A DNA stretch of 64,000 nt, from NCBI GenBank assembly GCA_950295325.1, contig OX485807.1, positions 21,237,666 through 21,301,665 on the forward strand, given 5' to 3'. Below are positions 1 to 11,745 of the stretch, piece after piece; the first letter of the stretch is position 1, and each line of letters begins with the position of its first letter. A model generated the notes under the pieces. It was not told the origin of the DNA. It saw nothing but the letters and a program-made list of their open reading frames with translations, and did not search any database. Made by a program: the position numbers and the translations under genes. The DNA comes from Polytrichum commune. Lineage: Eukaryota > Streptophyta > Polytrichopsida > Polytrichales > Polytrichaceae.

Positions 1-2
1 GG

Positions 3-1872
3 TTCTCGGCCTATGTTGACCAGGGAATGGGAAGTATGGCGACAGAATGGTACAACACAGAGGGAGGTATGTAAACTCATTCCAGTTTTCTGTCATGTCA
101 TTTTAAGGGGGGCTAAACTGCAATTGAGAGCCCAGAGTTCTCGTTCTATATATTTCATTGGATGAAGCATGTTTTTATTATGTGTACGTATGTATATCTC
201 TGCAAGAAGCTCCAATGGCAGCAATGGGAGAGTATGTTAGCTGTCCTGGCAAGAACATTACTTAACATGTCGATTTATTCTGCTCACGAAGCCCGTTTGA
301 ATTCACATTGATTGGTCATTTTTGGAATAACAATGTGTTGCTTAGTCCCTTTGAACCGGACATCGTTTCTGTACGTTGGCGGTTATGTTGCATTTAAGAT
401 GAAGTCGCATGGACAACACAAATACTCGTCGTCCTCAATCAACTATCACTCTGTTTTACGAGTCATTGGATGTGTATCCATCTTATGCTTTCCTATTCTC
501 ATCACATTTTCTCTGGAGCTTGTACAGAGTGGGAGATGGTCAATGACAATGGATTCATCTTCAAGCGGAGGAAGAGGCATCGAGATGCAGATGTTGCCCC
601 CCTTGCTATGAGGGACGGGCAGCCTGAAGAAGATGCAAAGCGTGTGGCTAAAGTTACATTAAATCTTGCGAAGAAAAAACAGATGTTGTTGTCTACCAAA
701 GCAAGGTCAGAGCTAGTTCTATAAATATTTGTTTGTCATATTCTGAGCTGGATGGTATAGTGGCGGCAATAGATGGCTATGTGCTTTTTGATCCTTTAAG
801 CGAATGCTTTGCCTCCCCGAGACTTATTAACTCATGAATATCCAGATTCTAATATCACATTCTGCCTAATCATTTCTATCAACAATCTATTTTCATCTAC
901 TTTTCTGTAGTTCAGTTGCCCATGTGTGCTGACTAACCATTGTGCTCCAATCGTGTCCCTTAGAAGGTGGCCTCCTCCAGGAAGGCACCTGCTTAAAGAG
1001 TTTAGCAAAAAATTAAAGGTTGGCATTCTTCCAGTCTAAGCATAACAAAATGTTTCAATAGATCCCTACGCACACTACTGTAGTGAGCTTCGTCCAAGTG
1101 CAGTTTTTGGGGTTGTACGTGGACCTCTATGCAAAATTGCATGCCCGTGCTATTCAAGAGGGATACCAGTCATAGAGTTCTATAGCTTGAAATCTAATAA
1201 TGGTTGATGATGTTGGCTGCAGATATTTAGAAGAGTTGAATGCTTGGGAAAAGCTGGCGGCGGCAGCAGCAGCTGCACCACCATCTGCTGAAGATGTCAT
1301 CTCAAGCTCTCACACGTCACCTTTAAAATATGATTATGATCCCAAGGCAGAGTTCCTCACAGAGCTCAAAATTGAGGTACATTAGTTCCATGCTTTCATC
1401 TCAATTTGTTGTGAGTGAGCTGTTTGTTGATTGTCCTACAGAGTTTTAGTTTATTTTTACTTTTATTCAGTCTGTTCATGTGGGTGCTCAAGTGAGGATT
1501 TTGCAACGACCAACTTCACCTGATTTTATCAATGATAGACTCCACTGATGTCAAGAATGTTCAAAGGAAGTTGTAGGACAGAAAATGCCTTTTTGAGGAA
1601 CGAAATGTTGGTTCTGATGAGGTCTCCTTTTGCCTTTTTAGGTGGAGAATGTGGAGGAATATGTCAAGCAGCTGCAGGAGAATGTCATTCTTGCAGAAAC
1701 CACTTATAAACTGTGTGTGAAAGACATTCGAGAGGATGTGAACTTTCAGCCTGCTAATGAGCTTGTGAAAGCCCTTACAGCCCAAGCACCTGCTGAGATA
1801 GATACACCTCAGCTTCCTGCTCAAACATCACTTGACTCTACCATGTCATTGACATCCTCAAACACCAGCTGA
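3..1872 (+). CDS. Unrecognised coiled-coil plant protein, 3' part of gene
   Basis: The gene enters from the left edge of the window, so the N-terminus is missing. Exons that splice in phase are about 3-66, 528-705, 1223-1376 and 1642-1872 (stop TGA). The visible product has a basic patch (FKRRKRHR) followed by a lysine-rich, probably helical stretch, an alanine run (AAAAAAAPPS), and a helical segment (VENVEEYVKQLQE) before a Ser/Thr-rich tail. Donors and acceptors are GT-AG throughout. The family is not recognised; the basic patch plus helices would suit a nuclear or scaffold protein, but that is a guess. A second in-frame open exon lies at 1931-2121 after a good acceptor and could give a different C-terminus (a GTGAAA donor at 1765 is in the right phase). 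Confidence is good that this is coding, low on the exact 3' end. Confidence 0.6.
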
Positions 1873-1930
1873 GAATCTCCAGATTAATCACTTGTTCTTC
1901 ATCCCCTACTGCTGCTGCTTGGAATTGTAG

Positions 1931-2121
1931 GTACCCCACGAAGTTGAGAAGGAAAATGAACAAATCATTCATGCTCTGGCTCAGTTAACCCGTTCATCAC
2001 GCAAGGTGTTCATGTTCGGAGAACAGCAAACTGGTATGGTTCAAATTCGAAATTGCGAATTTGGGGACCCTGGATTTATTGTGCAACCTCTTGACAGCAG
2101 ACACTTCTCAACAGTGAGCTA
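1931..2121 (+). other. Possible alternative terminal exon of the first gene
   Basis: An open stretch follows a TTGTAG acceptor and runs 63 codons to TAA. It begins VPHEVEKENEQI and looks like a real helical protein segment. It is in phase with the preceding gene if the exon at 1642 ends at 1764 instead of running to its own stop. It may therefore be an alternative last exon, or the true one. Nothing identifies the domain. Confidence 0.35.
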
Positions 2122-4140
2122 ACTTTGTGTGTTTTCCTTCTAAGGGTACCTTTACGGTGTATTCTTTGGTCCCATTTGTTTTCCCAAGGAGATGTTGGGC
2201 AGTTGCTGCTCATGAAGATAAGATCGACGGACCAAGCCCTACATTGAGTGCTTCACATTCTCTTGATTGGGATCTCCCTTCAACAGAGTATTTAGGATGC
2301 CCACAGGAACTGCAGCAGGATGAAGTTGTTTCTGACTTTCATGTTCCAATCCTCAACATATCCTGCTTCACTTCTGGCTGCACTATGAACTTGAGCATGT
2401 GGAGTATGTATCAGTAACAGCTTCAGCCCTTATTTGTACAACAGTGTTCACTTGTAGACCATATTCAGCATTCAGTGTACTCATATGACAGACGATTTAA
2501 ACAAAATAAAGGGTGTCAACAAAGTATCCAAAAGGTAAATCAAAATGCCACTGGAATGGTTCTTCAGATGTCATAGAATAAAGAAGGATGACATTAACCT
2601 CCAACTACTGAAGTCTAAAGTCTGGACCCTATGGAAAACTAGCCATTGTGTTTAGAGTGTTTGGGGAACTACTTCAGAGTGTGTAGATGCTCATTGTTGG
2701 TGTTGTTTATAGTCATTATCAACTTATTTGAACGTTTGTGCACTGATGATAATTGTTGGCCACAATATTAATCATAAAACGTCCAAGGAACTCTATCCTA
2801 CACTGCACTTCTTACACCAAACTCTTAATTTGATCCTTGAAAGCCTGTGGGGGTAAAAGTGTCAAATCTCCAATTTCTCTAAAATATATGTAAATATTAC
2901 ATCTTCTAGATGTTTTTGAGAAATATCACAAAAGAGAAGTTGAGGTGCATCATCAAGGATTATACATCCAGATGGGTAGTACAATGTTTTGGGTCCACAC
3001 ATAATGAATTTAGCATTATGATGAGAAACTTGGTTTACTTGGTTGAAATTATGGATTCTCTGGATAGGTCGAAAGATGCATGCATGATATTATCTTGAAG
3101 TGATCAAACTATCAAATTCTTATTTGAAACACATATAAGCATGTCATGAGGTATATAGAAAAACCATCCTTTTAAGTTCTATCATGAAGCTTTTGGAGAT
3201 GACATACAAACTCAAATGATGGCTATGTTTGGGGACAACAACATTTGCTAAGAAGTGCTTTTTATTTTAAATGTGATTTGATCATTTGAAAGTGAGTCCC
3301 ATTCTTGGACCCTTAGAGCTTGTACCACAAAGGGTTAATAGTGCAATCAATCATATGGGATTAAGTTATTGTGTTCTTCATGTTGTTAAAATTTGATTTT
3401 TTTGGTTTCAATCTACCTCCCTTTATGAATTTGGACAGGGAATGTGTTTAAAACAAATCATTGAGAACTTCATAGTGAACACATTGATCTTTGCACCCAA
3501 TTAATTTGCTCTTCATTAGATCCACAAGGTATGTTGCTCACATATTTAGTCCATTTCTAATCATGTGTCCTTTTGGTGTTTGTTCTTATCACCATGCCTT
3601 GCTATATATCACGCAGATATACTTGTTCAAATCAAGAGGTGGACATCTTGGTGGACATCCCACTTGGTGCTTGAATTTGTGAGCCCAACATTGAATCTAA
3701 TCTAATTCGAGTTACTAGGTAGTACAAAAACTTGCGAATCCTACTCAAGCTAGAGAAGAACTTGAGGAGAAGCTTATTGTCTTAAATTGTCTCATTTTTC
3801 TTGTAATTTGATGTCGGGATTAGCTTCAAAGATCCCAAACAAGTTGAATGGGACATATTTGAAATGAATACATCACAATCCTATACAAAATCATATATTG
3901 TTGTTAACATGGTTAGATGAGAGGTACACTCATATGGGACAATTATCTTCATTATGAAAATGTGAAGTTCATTTTATTTTGTAAGACTTCAATGTGACAC
4001 TTCATAACATTGCTCAACCTCTCACATGCGCTCCCCTTCTAAAGAGGAGTGGACGTTTAGAGGTTGTCACATACATTGGCATACATGTTGCTAGTATGGT
4101 AGCCCACATCGTATCTAGTCGGACATGGCCAACATGTTTG
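2122..4140. other. Intergenic, no gene recognised
   Basis: AT-rich sequence with only short open frames and no recognisable protein, RNA or terminal repeat. The segment 2127-2417 is open and follows the first gene closely, so part of it may be 3' untranslated region or a missed exon. The remainder reads like decayed transposon DNA, but no family signature could be found. Confidence 0.4.
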
Positions 4141-4269
4141 AGCTAGGGTTCCACATGGGGTTTGACCCAACCCGGACATGTTGGCTCCGTCTACTTAGAC
4201 CCTTTAAAATATAAGGTATTAGAACAAACTTTTCATGGAGTGCCATTTCTCCGCCACTTGGATTTGGCT

Positions 4270-5090
4270 AGAGTAGAGGCGCCCATAACCAATCATTTAA
4301 GAGATTGTGTCCCAAATTTGGAGAAGTATAAGGTGCTACAAATTTTTCTTGTGTAGGAAGATAGAAATTAGGAGGACTGCAATTTTTTCAATAATTTTAT
4401 TTCCTAAATTGAATCAATATGAATTTTGGAAGCCAAAAGTTTGGCTTGAACATATTACCAATGTCTAGAGTCTGCCATAACTGCTAATTTCAACCGCTAA
4501 TTCCTCACTTTAGCACTCATAACCATGACATGTGTCATGTCATTATTGGTTCTAGCATGTTCAATATTCAAGTCCTAGCTTGATCGAAATTCCGGTACCC
4601 TATAGATTGCCAATGCGGTCTTGACCATGTATAGGCGTCTCTGCTATAGTTGCTCGTACTCAATGATAGTTTGTGAACATTACTCCAATTGAGTAGAGTA
4701 GAGGCGCCCATAATTGATCACTCAAGAGATTTTGCACTATATATGGAGAAGTGTAAGGTGGTGCAAATTTTCTCATGTGTAGAAAGGTAGAAATTAGGAG
4801 GATTGCAAATTTTTAGGTAATTTTATTCCTTAATTCCAAAATACTGGTGATTTTTGAAACCAAAAGTTGGTCTGAACATGTCTAGAGTCTACCATAAGTT
4901 AACTGCTCATTCCTCCTCACTTTAGCACTCAAAAGCAAGACATGTGTCATGACACTATTGGTTATGGCTTGATCGAAATTTTATCCCAAGCATATCAAAA
5001 TTCAATCCCAATCTAATCAAAATTCGGATACCTTTAGATTGCAGATGGGGTCCTGAATGGGAATAGGCACCTCTACTACATACCCAAATT
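4270..5090. repeat. Imperfect tandem duplication of about 420 bp
   Basis: Two diverged copies lie head to tail: about 4270-4650 and about 4690-5090. Both begin with AGAGTAGAGGCGCCCATAA and share, in order, AGAAATTAGGAGGA, a CCAAAAGTTTGG-like block, GACATGTGTCATG, GCTTGATCGAAATT and a TAGATTGC block. The second copy ends just before the pogo-like element. No coding capacity is seen. Confidence 0.7.
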
Positions 5091-5169
5091 ATGGAGGAAA
5101 CCCATTTTAAAATGGACATATAATATTGGCAAATCCCGGCCCTATAGAGCATTGATACACAATTGAGTA

Positions 5170-5859
5170 CAGTAACCTCCCGCTTAAGTACGCAACTTGA
5201 ACATGCGCAGTTTGTGCGTATTTAGCTGGTAGGTGCGTACTTTAGGGTTTCCCAAATTGCTTGTGTTTTGCTATAGTTGGTAGGTGCGTACTTTAGGATT
5301 TAGGGTTTCCCAAATCGCTATCGCTTGTGTTTCGCTATAGCCGGTAGGTGTGTACTTTAGGGTTTAAGGTTTCCCAAATCGCTTGTGTTTCGCTACAATG
5401 TCTAAGAAACCAAACGGAAAGCGGCTCAATGAGCATCAACGTTGTGAAATCATCTTGAAACTTAGCATAATGAATACTCCGAGTAAAAGGGCTCTAGCCC
5501 GAGAGTACATCGTTAGTGAAGGCGATGTTAACACTCAAGAACTGAATGTCGGTTTAGAAAACGGAGTTATATTCTAGGGTTTTGACTCTCTTTATAAGCA
5601 AGTTCTTGACATCGAGGATTAGCTGCTCTGCCTTGAAGTTCAAGCAGAAGCAAAGGAAATTTTTGATGGCCTTAAGAAATCGTTTGAATCATTTCAGAGC
5701 AAGATCCGAGCGGTCGACCTCAAAGCCAAACACAAAAAACTTCAAAACTTACGCCAAATGACGATTCACGACATGTTCAACTAATAAATCTTGAACCCTA
5801 AATTTTTTGCCAAAAAATGCGTACTTAAGCGGGATGCGTACTTAAGCGGGAGGTTACTG
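5170..5859 (+). mobile_element. Deleted pogo/Tigger-like (Tc1-mariner superfamily) DNA transposon
   Basis: The element has identical 24-bp inverted ends (CAGTAACCTCCCGCTTAAGT... at the left, its exact reverse complement at the right) and is flanked by TA at 5168-5169 and 5860-5861, the target site of Tc1/mariner elements. At 690 bp it is far shorter than an autonomous pogo element. It keeps the two ends of the transposase frame but not the catalytic core. Inside the left end are three copies of a ~50-64 bp unit (5228, 5279 and 5343), and at the right end a 17-bp tandem duplication of the terminal repeat (5817-5833 and 5834-5850). Confidence 0.85.
5398..5784 (+). pseudogene. Internally deleted pogo-like transposase remnant
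   Basis: From ATG 5398 the frame encodes a basic start (MSKKPNGKRLNEHQRCEIIL) followed by SKRALAREY, the helix-turn-helix DNA-binding pattern of pogo/CENP-B N-termini. In-frame stops occur at 5575 and 5620. After the second stop the same frame stays open to TAA 5782 and ends in a helical C-terminus with QMTIHDMF, a match to the PCNA-binding QxxI/LxxFF-type motif known at the C-terminus of pogo transposases. The whole DDE/D catalytic region is absent, so this copy cannot encode an active enzyme. It could be mobilised only in trans. Confidence 0.7.
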
Positions 5860-6221
5860 TAACTAATTACACTGTCTCGCGAAAAACCTTGCATAACTTT
5901 GTGAGAGGCTGGGCCAAAAAGAAGGTCGGATTTGAAGGGCGGTTTCGCATTTGACAGGCACTGAAGACTTGTAAAAATATTCCACAAGCTACTTACCGAC
6001 CTGTATGAAGGGTCGGCAGGGAACGTGTGGAGTACAGGCAGGGAACTCCGTAGGGAACGAATCGATCAAACCCGGTTAGGGTTTCAATTCGCCCTTCCCA
6101 CGACATGGAAAGCTCTGTTTCCCTTCAACCTTTCGAGTTTGTAACTCCAATTGAAAATTGTTGATCAGCATTCCGGAAAGTTATTTCTTTAGCTGGCGAT
6201 GATTTAGCGGTAGCGACAGCC

Positions 6222-8660
6222 ATGGAGTTTTCACGTATTGGAGGTGACAGCCATCTCCGCTATCCCTCCACTCTGGTCTTGGTAACACCTCGATTGCTCC
6301 AAAAACCCTAATTCTCCACATACATGAATTTGATATATCGAGCTTATTTTCGTTGCAGTTGTCGATTGTGTTCTCGATGAGTCAGAGGATTTCCATTTTG
6401 TGCATATGAATCGAAACCCCGATGATCCACATCAAGTTGATTCATGGAGCTTATTTTCATTGCAGTTGTCGATTGTGTTCTCGATGATGAGCTAGAGGAT
6501 TTCCATTTTGTGCATAAGGAATTGGTCTGTTTGTTGATGAATTTCAATCCATGGCCTTAATTCTTTCTTTCTTTTGCGCGTAGTTCTGAGACTTTTGTTA
6601 TGTTTTTTGTGTGCAGCCAGCTCTTTCTGTGGGTAATGCAGGGCAGCTTGCAGTCGATCTTTTGATCTGTCGTACTGCCAGCAAAGCTGGATACTTAGAA
6701 GAACCTCACGTCCTGCCTTGTGTTGGCAACGATCCATTTGGCCCCTCCGCAGATGGAGACCTGGCCGTGGCGCTTGAGGGTACGTTTAAGTCAATTTTAG
6801 ATGTCAATTTCTCGTCCTTTTGGGTAGAGTATACAGGGCTTTAAGTGTAGAGGCAGAGTGTGCACTGTATTTGTGCTTTTAAATGTTTTCATTTGGTCTT
6901 GAAGAATTTAAGGTTTTAACTTGCAAAGAGAAGTCCAATTCTTTATTGGTCGTGTGTTCAGTTTATGAAGATGCGCAGCAAAATATCAGCATTATCCAGC
7001 AGCGAGCACCTGTTATCAAGGTTGTCCTTTTCTCTTCTGTGTGTCTCTTGCTTTGTCAACATGGAGTTGGAGTAGAAACTGTGAAATAATTAATTGCTGA
7101 ATGTTGCCCTGCATTTGGTGAATTGTATTTGGTTTAAATGGGAAAGTCTCTGAGTGGTTGCAGATGAGGACTATACATGACTTTTAATTTGTTTTCTGAG
7201 GAGCAGGGTACCATGATGAAGTATGCGAGGAATGTTGCGAATTGGGCAGCTCAAGAAGGTGTGAAGGAGGTTATTATCCTTTCTGGTCTGGACTCTGGAA
7301 AGAGACAAAGAAATGAGATCAATGTGTATGTTACATCACTTATGTATCAACATATTTCATGTGTGTAATAATGTGCCACTTTTAAACAGTATTCTTTTGC
7401 ATTAGGATTGTTATCAATGAGTGCTCATAATTTCACTCTGAAGATTAGATAATGTGGTCTTACTTCGGATCTGGAGAATGCTGACCGAATATTATAGCAC
7501 CTAATTAGGGGAGGTGACAAACTCCTCAAATTGCAAGAGTTTCTTATATCCTCGTTTGTGTCTGGAAGAGGAATGGGTCTGAGTTTTTATTGTATGTTGT
7601 TTTGATAAGACTATAGATCAAGGTAAAAGATTTATCAGGAATTGAGGTGCTTCAGATTCAGCATGTACTGTGATTTTGAACTTATATATCTCTTCTGCTG
7701 GTATATTTGTGCAAGTTTTAAGAAGTCAAAACACACAATGGAATATTCCACAATATGATATGTTGAAACATTGTGTTCCTGTCCTCAGTCCGCAGATCCA
7801 GTATATCTCAACAGCTAATGAAGATGGGTCAGATGAGCGGTGCGAGCAGTTAGGGTGGAAACGATTGGAACAGTATTCACCTTCTAGTGAAGCCTGGCAA
7901 CTTCTGGATCATGAAGCTAGTGCAGCTGATGATTCACTGTCTTCTGAGGTTCCTGTTACAGATGAAATGTACTTTCCAGGACAGCCGTTTGCTTCACTTC
8001 TCTCATGCTGCAAGGTATGGTTTACCAAGTGGACATCTGGACACCTTTTATGCCCACACTGATTAATAACATCAAGATGTTCTGGAGAGGAGTTGTTTAT
8101 CTTTTGTGATTTTGTGATAATAGTTTGCAGACATCATTATTCCTTATCAAGACAAGTATATATTGGAATATGGATTTGGCTTTGTAGACATGCAGTGGTC
8201 AGTGGGTGAGGACATGTATAACTATGTATTCATATTTTTAAATATAGTGTTCACAAATGATTATGTTTGGTTGTATAGCAAACACTCAAAAAACTTTCAG
8301 GGGATTGTGAGATTCTATTTTAACATGTGGAGTGCATATGCTTTGCAGGCACAAGGCTTGAAGGTGGTGTGTGTGCTCTGTTTCTGTGCGGAGGGAGATA
8401 ATGTCCCGGATGCTTTTCTCATCGCTGATGGAATGCACCGCTTCTTGAATCTAGGAAAAAAAGACCTTCTAGGTACATTTGAAAATACTATAATCATGAT
8501 GCATAATTATTTTCTAAGCCAGTCCATTATTTGGAGCTTGACACAGACTAGAGCTAAATGTGTTCTTTTGGAATGGGCAGGAGCAGGAGTTACTTGGAAA
8601 ATTCCAATATCATGGACAACTGTGTATGGGCCTCCACCTGATGATACAATGTTCAGCTGA
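6222..8660 (+). CDS. PAC2: Proteasome assembly chaperone 2 (PAC2/PSMG2 family)
   Basis: Seven exons: 6222-6281, 6617-6779, 6962-7020, 7207-7323, 7796-8014, 8349-8472, 8581-8660. The lengths sum to 822 nt, giving a 273-residue protein, close to the usual PAC2 size of about 260-280. The family's N-terminal signature is clear at residues 21-36 (PALSVGNAGQLAVDLL), with VGNDPFG, QQRAPV and ILSGLDS further on, the central CFCAEGDNVPDA at about 217-230, and the C-terminal SWTTVYGPPPD. PAC2 pairs with PAC1 and holds 20S proteasome alpha subunits during ring assembly in the cytosol and nucleus. The ATG was chosen because the 20 residues it adds join in phase to the conserved start. Intron 1 carries a 107-bp tandem duplication. 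Confidence 0.9.
6339..6520 (+). repeat. 107-bp tandem duplication in PAC2 intron 1
   Basis: GAGCTTATTTTCGTTGCAG at 6339 recurs with one change at 6446. Both are followed by TTGTCGATTGTGTTCTCGATGA and AGAGGATTTCCATTTTGTGCATA. Each copy contains a TTGCAG that resembles a 3' splice site, though the acceptor used by the protein model lies further on at 6616. Confidence 0.85.
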
Positions 8661-9775
8661 TGCCGTCACTGTAAGTATAAGTCTCCCTCCACACTCTTTT
8701 GCGTCTCCATTTGAAGTGAAAGTCCCTTTGGAATTGCTGTTCTAACTTATATTTTGTGTTGGTCCTTGTAGGCATTGTTCTAGTGGTTGCATATTGAAAG
8801 ACATTGTCCTGCAATGCATATGCAAGCAATAAAGCTACGTATGGTTTATGTATGGGGGGAGTTGACTTGCATGCAGCATCTCACTTTCTAAAGAGCCTCA
8901 TCACTGGTTGATGCCATTTTAGCAGTGAACCAAAGTGTGCAACTGGGTTGAAGCCATAAGCCAACACTGAGGATTCAAGATCTTGTCCAAGTAGAGCTTG
9001 CCCAATTTGAAACTCTTGTCCAATTCGAGTGGGCTTCGATATTGACCTTTTTATCTGACAACTATAGACTGTCTCAGTACAGAATTTTGACATACATTTG
9101 AATGAGTGTAGTTTGCCAATTTCTGCGCCTCCAATATGGATTTATGTTGCATATGTGGTGTGAACTTTGAGGTGAGTCATTGTAAGGTTTTATTTGCCCT
9201 CCAATACCTGCTGTTGTTCTTATTCGAGTGTCTCAGGAGTAGATTTCCGCTTGCTGACCTTTGCACATGGACCATATTATGCAATGCTCTCCCAAATTCT
9301 CAACACCAATGAGGGAGATTCGAGAATCTAAAGTTTTCAGTTCTTTTTCTTCCATATATGGTATTTGTGTCTGAGTGTTGGATTGCATGTGGAATGACTA
9401 CGACAAGCTCTTGGTCATTTGTGATCCTCAGCTCCACTAAATAGTCCTCAGTGTGGAAAGTTAATGAGGAAATAGTTATTGTGGGCACTCTCTTGTGTTG
9501 TCAGGGTAGTAATGATGTGGGCCCAAGACTGGGTTCCACCTAAGTCATTGTGGAAACTTCCCACCAACTTATCTCTACGATGTCCAAAGTTTTCTTTTGT
9601 TTGTCAAAAAGGGATTTTTGTAATTGCCGGTATAGCAATGTGTATGTCTAACATTAAAATACGAATTGCTTTTACATCAAATTTGGCATTAATCATCATT
9701 TGCATTTCACACATTCACTTCAATTGGACATCTCTACTCATATTTGTTAATATCTTTTGGTATGTAATCCATGTA
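8661..9775. other. Intergenic, likely 3' UTR of PAC2 then nothing recognised
   Basis: Sequence after the PAC2 stop is moderately AT-rich. Open frames are short and have no recognisable protein similarity. No RNA gene, inverted end or clear repeat was found. Confidence 0.4.
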
Positions 9776-10129
9776 GTGCTCGAGCTCAAACTGAAGTTTG
9801 CAGATTTGGTGGGCCAAGGTAAAAGCACTTGCCTTGGGCACTAAGGCAGTCTTTGGTTAGCCTTTTCAGTTTCCTGGAGTTTAAAATCAATTTCATTTCA
9901 TTTGGACTGTTATTTGCACCTAAAATGGTGGAGCTAGGTTCCTTCTTAGTTGAATTTGAATTCAAACCGTTCATGCCCGAATTTGACAATAATCTAAGGG
10001 CTGCTTTACATTACGGTGGAGAAGTGCACCGGTCGGTCAAGAATTTTAGCCCAAGACATGGTTATTTGAGGCGAGGGATGGTATGCCAGAGAAGATGAAA
10101 AGACAATAAAATATTGCCTTAAGAAGTCT

Positions 10130-10235
10130 TGACCGGCCGTAGTGTAACCACCTAGAGGAGAAGTGTATTGGACAACTTCACCTAGAGGAGAAGTCCACCG
10201 GACTACTTCACAAAACGGTCATAGCCGGCCATAGT
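10130..10235 (+). repeat. Short direct repeats of a CACCTAGAGGAGAAGT unit
   Basis: CACCTAGAGGAGAAGT occurs at about 10149 and again at about 10179, each followed by a variant of CCACCGGAC(A)ACTTC. Flanking GACCGGCCGTAGTG and TAGCCGGCCATAGTA are also near copies. They sit inside the larger inverted-repeat element and are related to its arm sequence around 10020. Confidence 0.6.
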
Positions 10236-10440
10236 AGAAACCTTACTCCCTAAATGACCATTGTATTGATATTTGAAAAAATTATATTGATAAAAAATAA
10301 AATGTATATGGCAATGTTTTAGAACTTCTTTCACGACAATAATTTATTTGAAAATGTTCCACCTCTATAATACATCCAAATTAAGGTAAATAAGTAGTTA
10401 ACAATAACTTACTGATTTTTAAAGAAATTACATGTTGGTA

Positions 10441-11212
10441 TAGTCCAACCTCGTTAATACGACACTCATTTATACGACACCCTCAATATTACGACACAAT
10501 TTTACGAGACCAAACTTTTTAGTTCAAAACTCCCTCTTTTATACGACTACAACACTCGATAATGCAACATCTAGAATCTCCGTTTTGTCATATTAAAGAG
10601 GTAGTTAATGCTAGAATTCCTTTCATCTATATAATGTACATCTAAAATACATCCATTTTCAGTTGGGAACTACTTGGGAACTTCACTTATCGTTGGAAAC
10701 TTAATGGTAATTAGGGTTGCTAGTATAGAATGGACATGGTTAGGGTGAGAGTGGCCTCCTGCCTAGTATGTTGCCTTGTGCATGGGTGATATAGTTTCAC
10801 CAGTATCTTGATGCTAAACGTCATGCATCATTGTTGTCTAGTTTCTTATTAGTGAACTCTTTATAATTTGGTGTTAATGAAATTATTAATTTCCAAAAGT
10901 CAGATGGGAATTTAGATAAGATGATAGTTGCTAACTTGGGTAGGCAACACCAAAGATCTTTGGACTCTTATTTTAAGTGTTCTTAAGAATATTTGTAATT
11001 TTTTGGAGTTATAAGTTATTATTCCATACCATCTATATTGCTTAAACTCGTTGTATAAAATTTTAAGCCCATATTACTTATGTTTTCGTATTCCCTCAAT
11101 AATATGACAACTTTATGTCATTTGTCATATTAATGAGAAGACGACACCTCGATAATACAATTATTTTTGTATTTCCCAAAAATGTCATACTAAAGAGGGT
11201 GAACAATAGTGC
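10441..11212. mobile_element. Degenerate pogo-like element nested in the inverted-repeat element
   Basis: The left end reads TAGTCCAACCTCGTTAATACGACAC, followed by two further ATACGACAC-type repeats and an inverted inner copy near 10575-10603. The right end (about 11185-11212) carries TGTCATACTAAAGAGGGTGAAC, roughly the reverse complement. The arrangement of an AACCT(C/T)G-TTAATA-GACAC end plus 18-20 bp subterminal repeats is the same as in the better preserved element at 60555-61877. No transposase frame remains. The exact right boundary is uncertain, and a short version ending near 10603 is also possible. Confidence 0.5.
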
Positions 11213-11671
11213 AAAGATTTATCTCGGCGCAATCACAACCCCTTACGTTTCATAACCATGTGCGATAAAAGTTTTCTACCCTATATTATATGCCATATAT
11301 AATTTTAAAAATTACTATATTTTTCTACATATGCATAACCATTGATAATATCTTTTGTATATTTTTTAAAGATTTTTAGGCATCTTAATTTTTGTAGTAA
11401 TTGGTTTAGTTCAATTTTGCGTCATTCTAGTTAGAAACAATATGTTTTATTTTATTTATTAAAAAAAACCCATCAAATTTGGTTACCATTTTTTTACTAT
11501 GTAATAGATACCGTGTATATCTACTCATGAAAAAAATTTGATAAAATTTTGACTCATTTTGGTGATGCTTTATGTAAAAACTAGATTTTATGAATCGCAC
11601 GTGGTGTTCAACTTGACAATGGAGTGCACCCCCAAGAGATTTCTCTAAGGACGAAATATTTTATTGAAGTT

Positions 11672-11745
11672 GGAGTTCTCCGGAGGCCAAGTTTCTTGTC
11701 CAAGGCTTTGAGGTTGCCCAAGAAACTTGACCTCCAGAGAACTCC
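11672..11745. other. Long near-perfect hairpin (27-bp arms, 20-nt loop)
   Basis: The arm GGAGTTCTCCGGAGGCCAAG.. at 11672-11698 pairs with 11719-11745 at 25 of 27 positions; the two exceptions are a C and a C that would form C·A mismatches. The loop is 20 nt. Such a fold could be processed into small RNAs if transcribed. It may equally be a by-product of an old inverted duplication inside the surrounding element. Confidence 0.6.

Noticed and set aside
2910-3682. Possible retrotransposon fragments
   Set aside because: Short open frames were examined for reverse transcriptase, integrase or gag zinc-knuckle motifs; none was seen.
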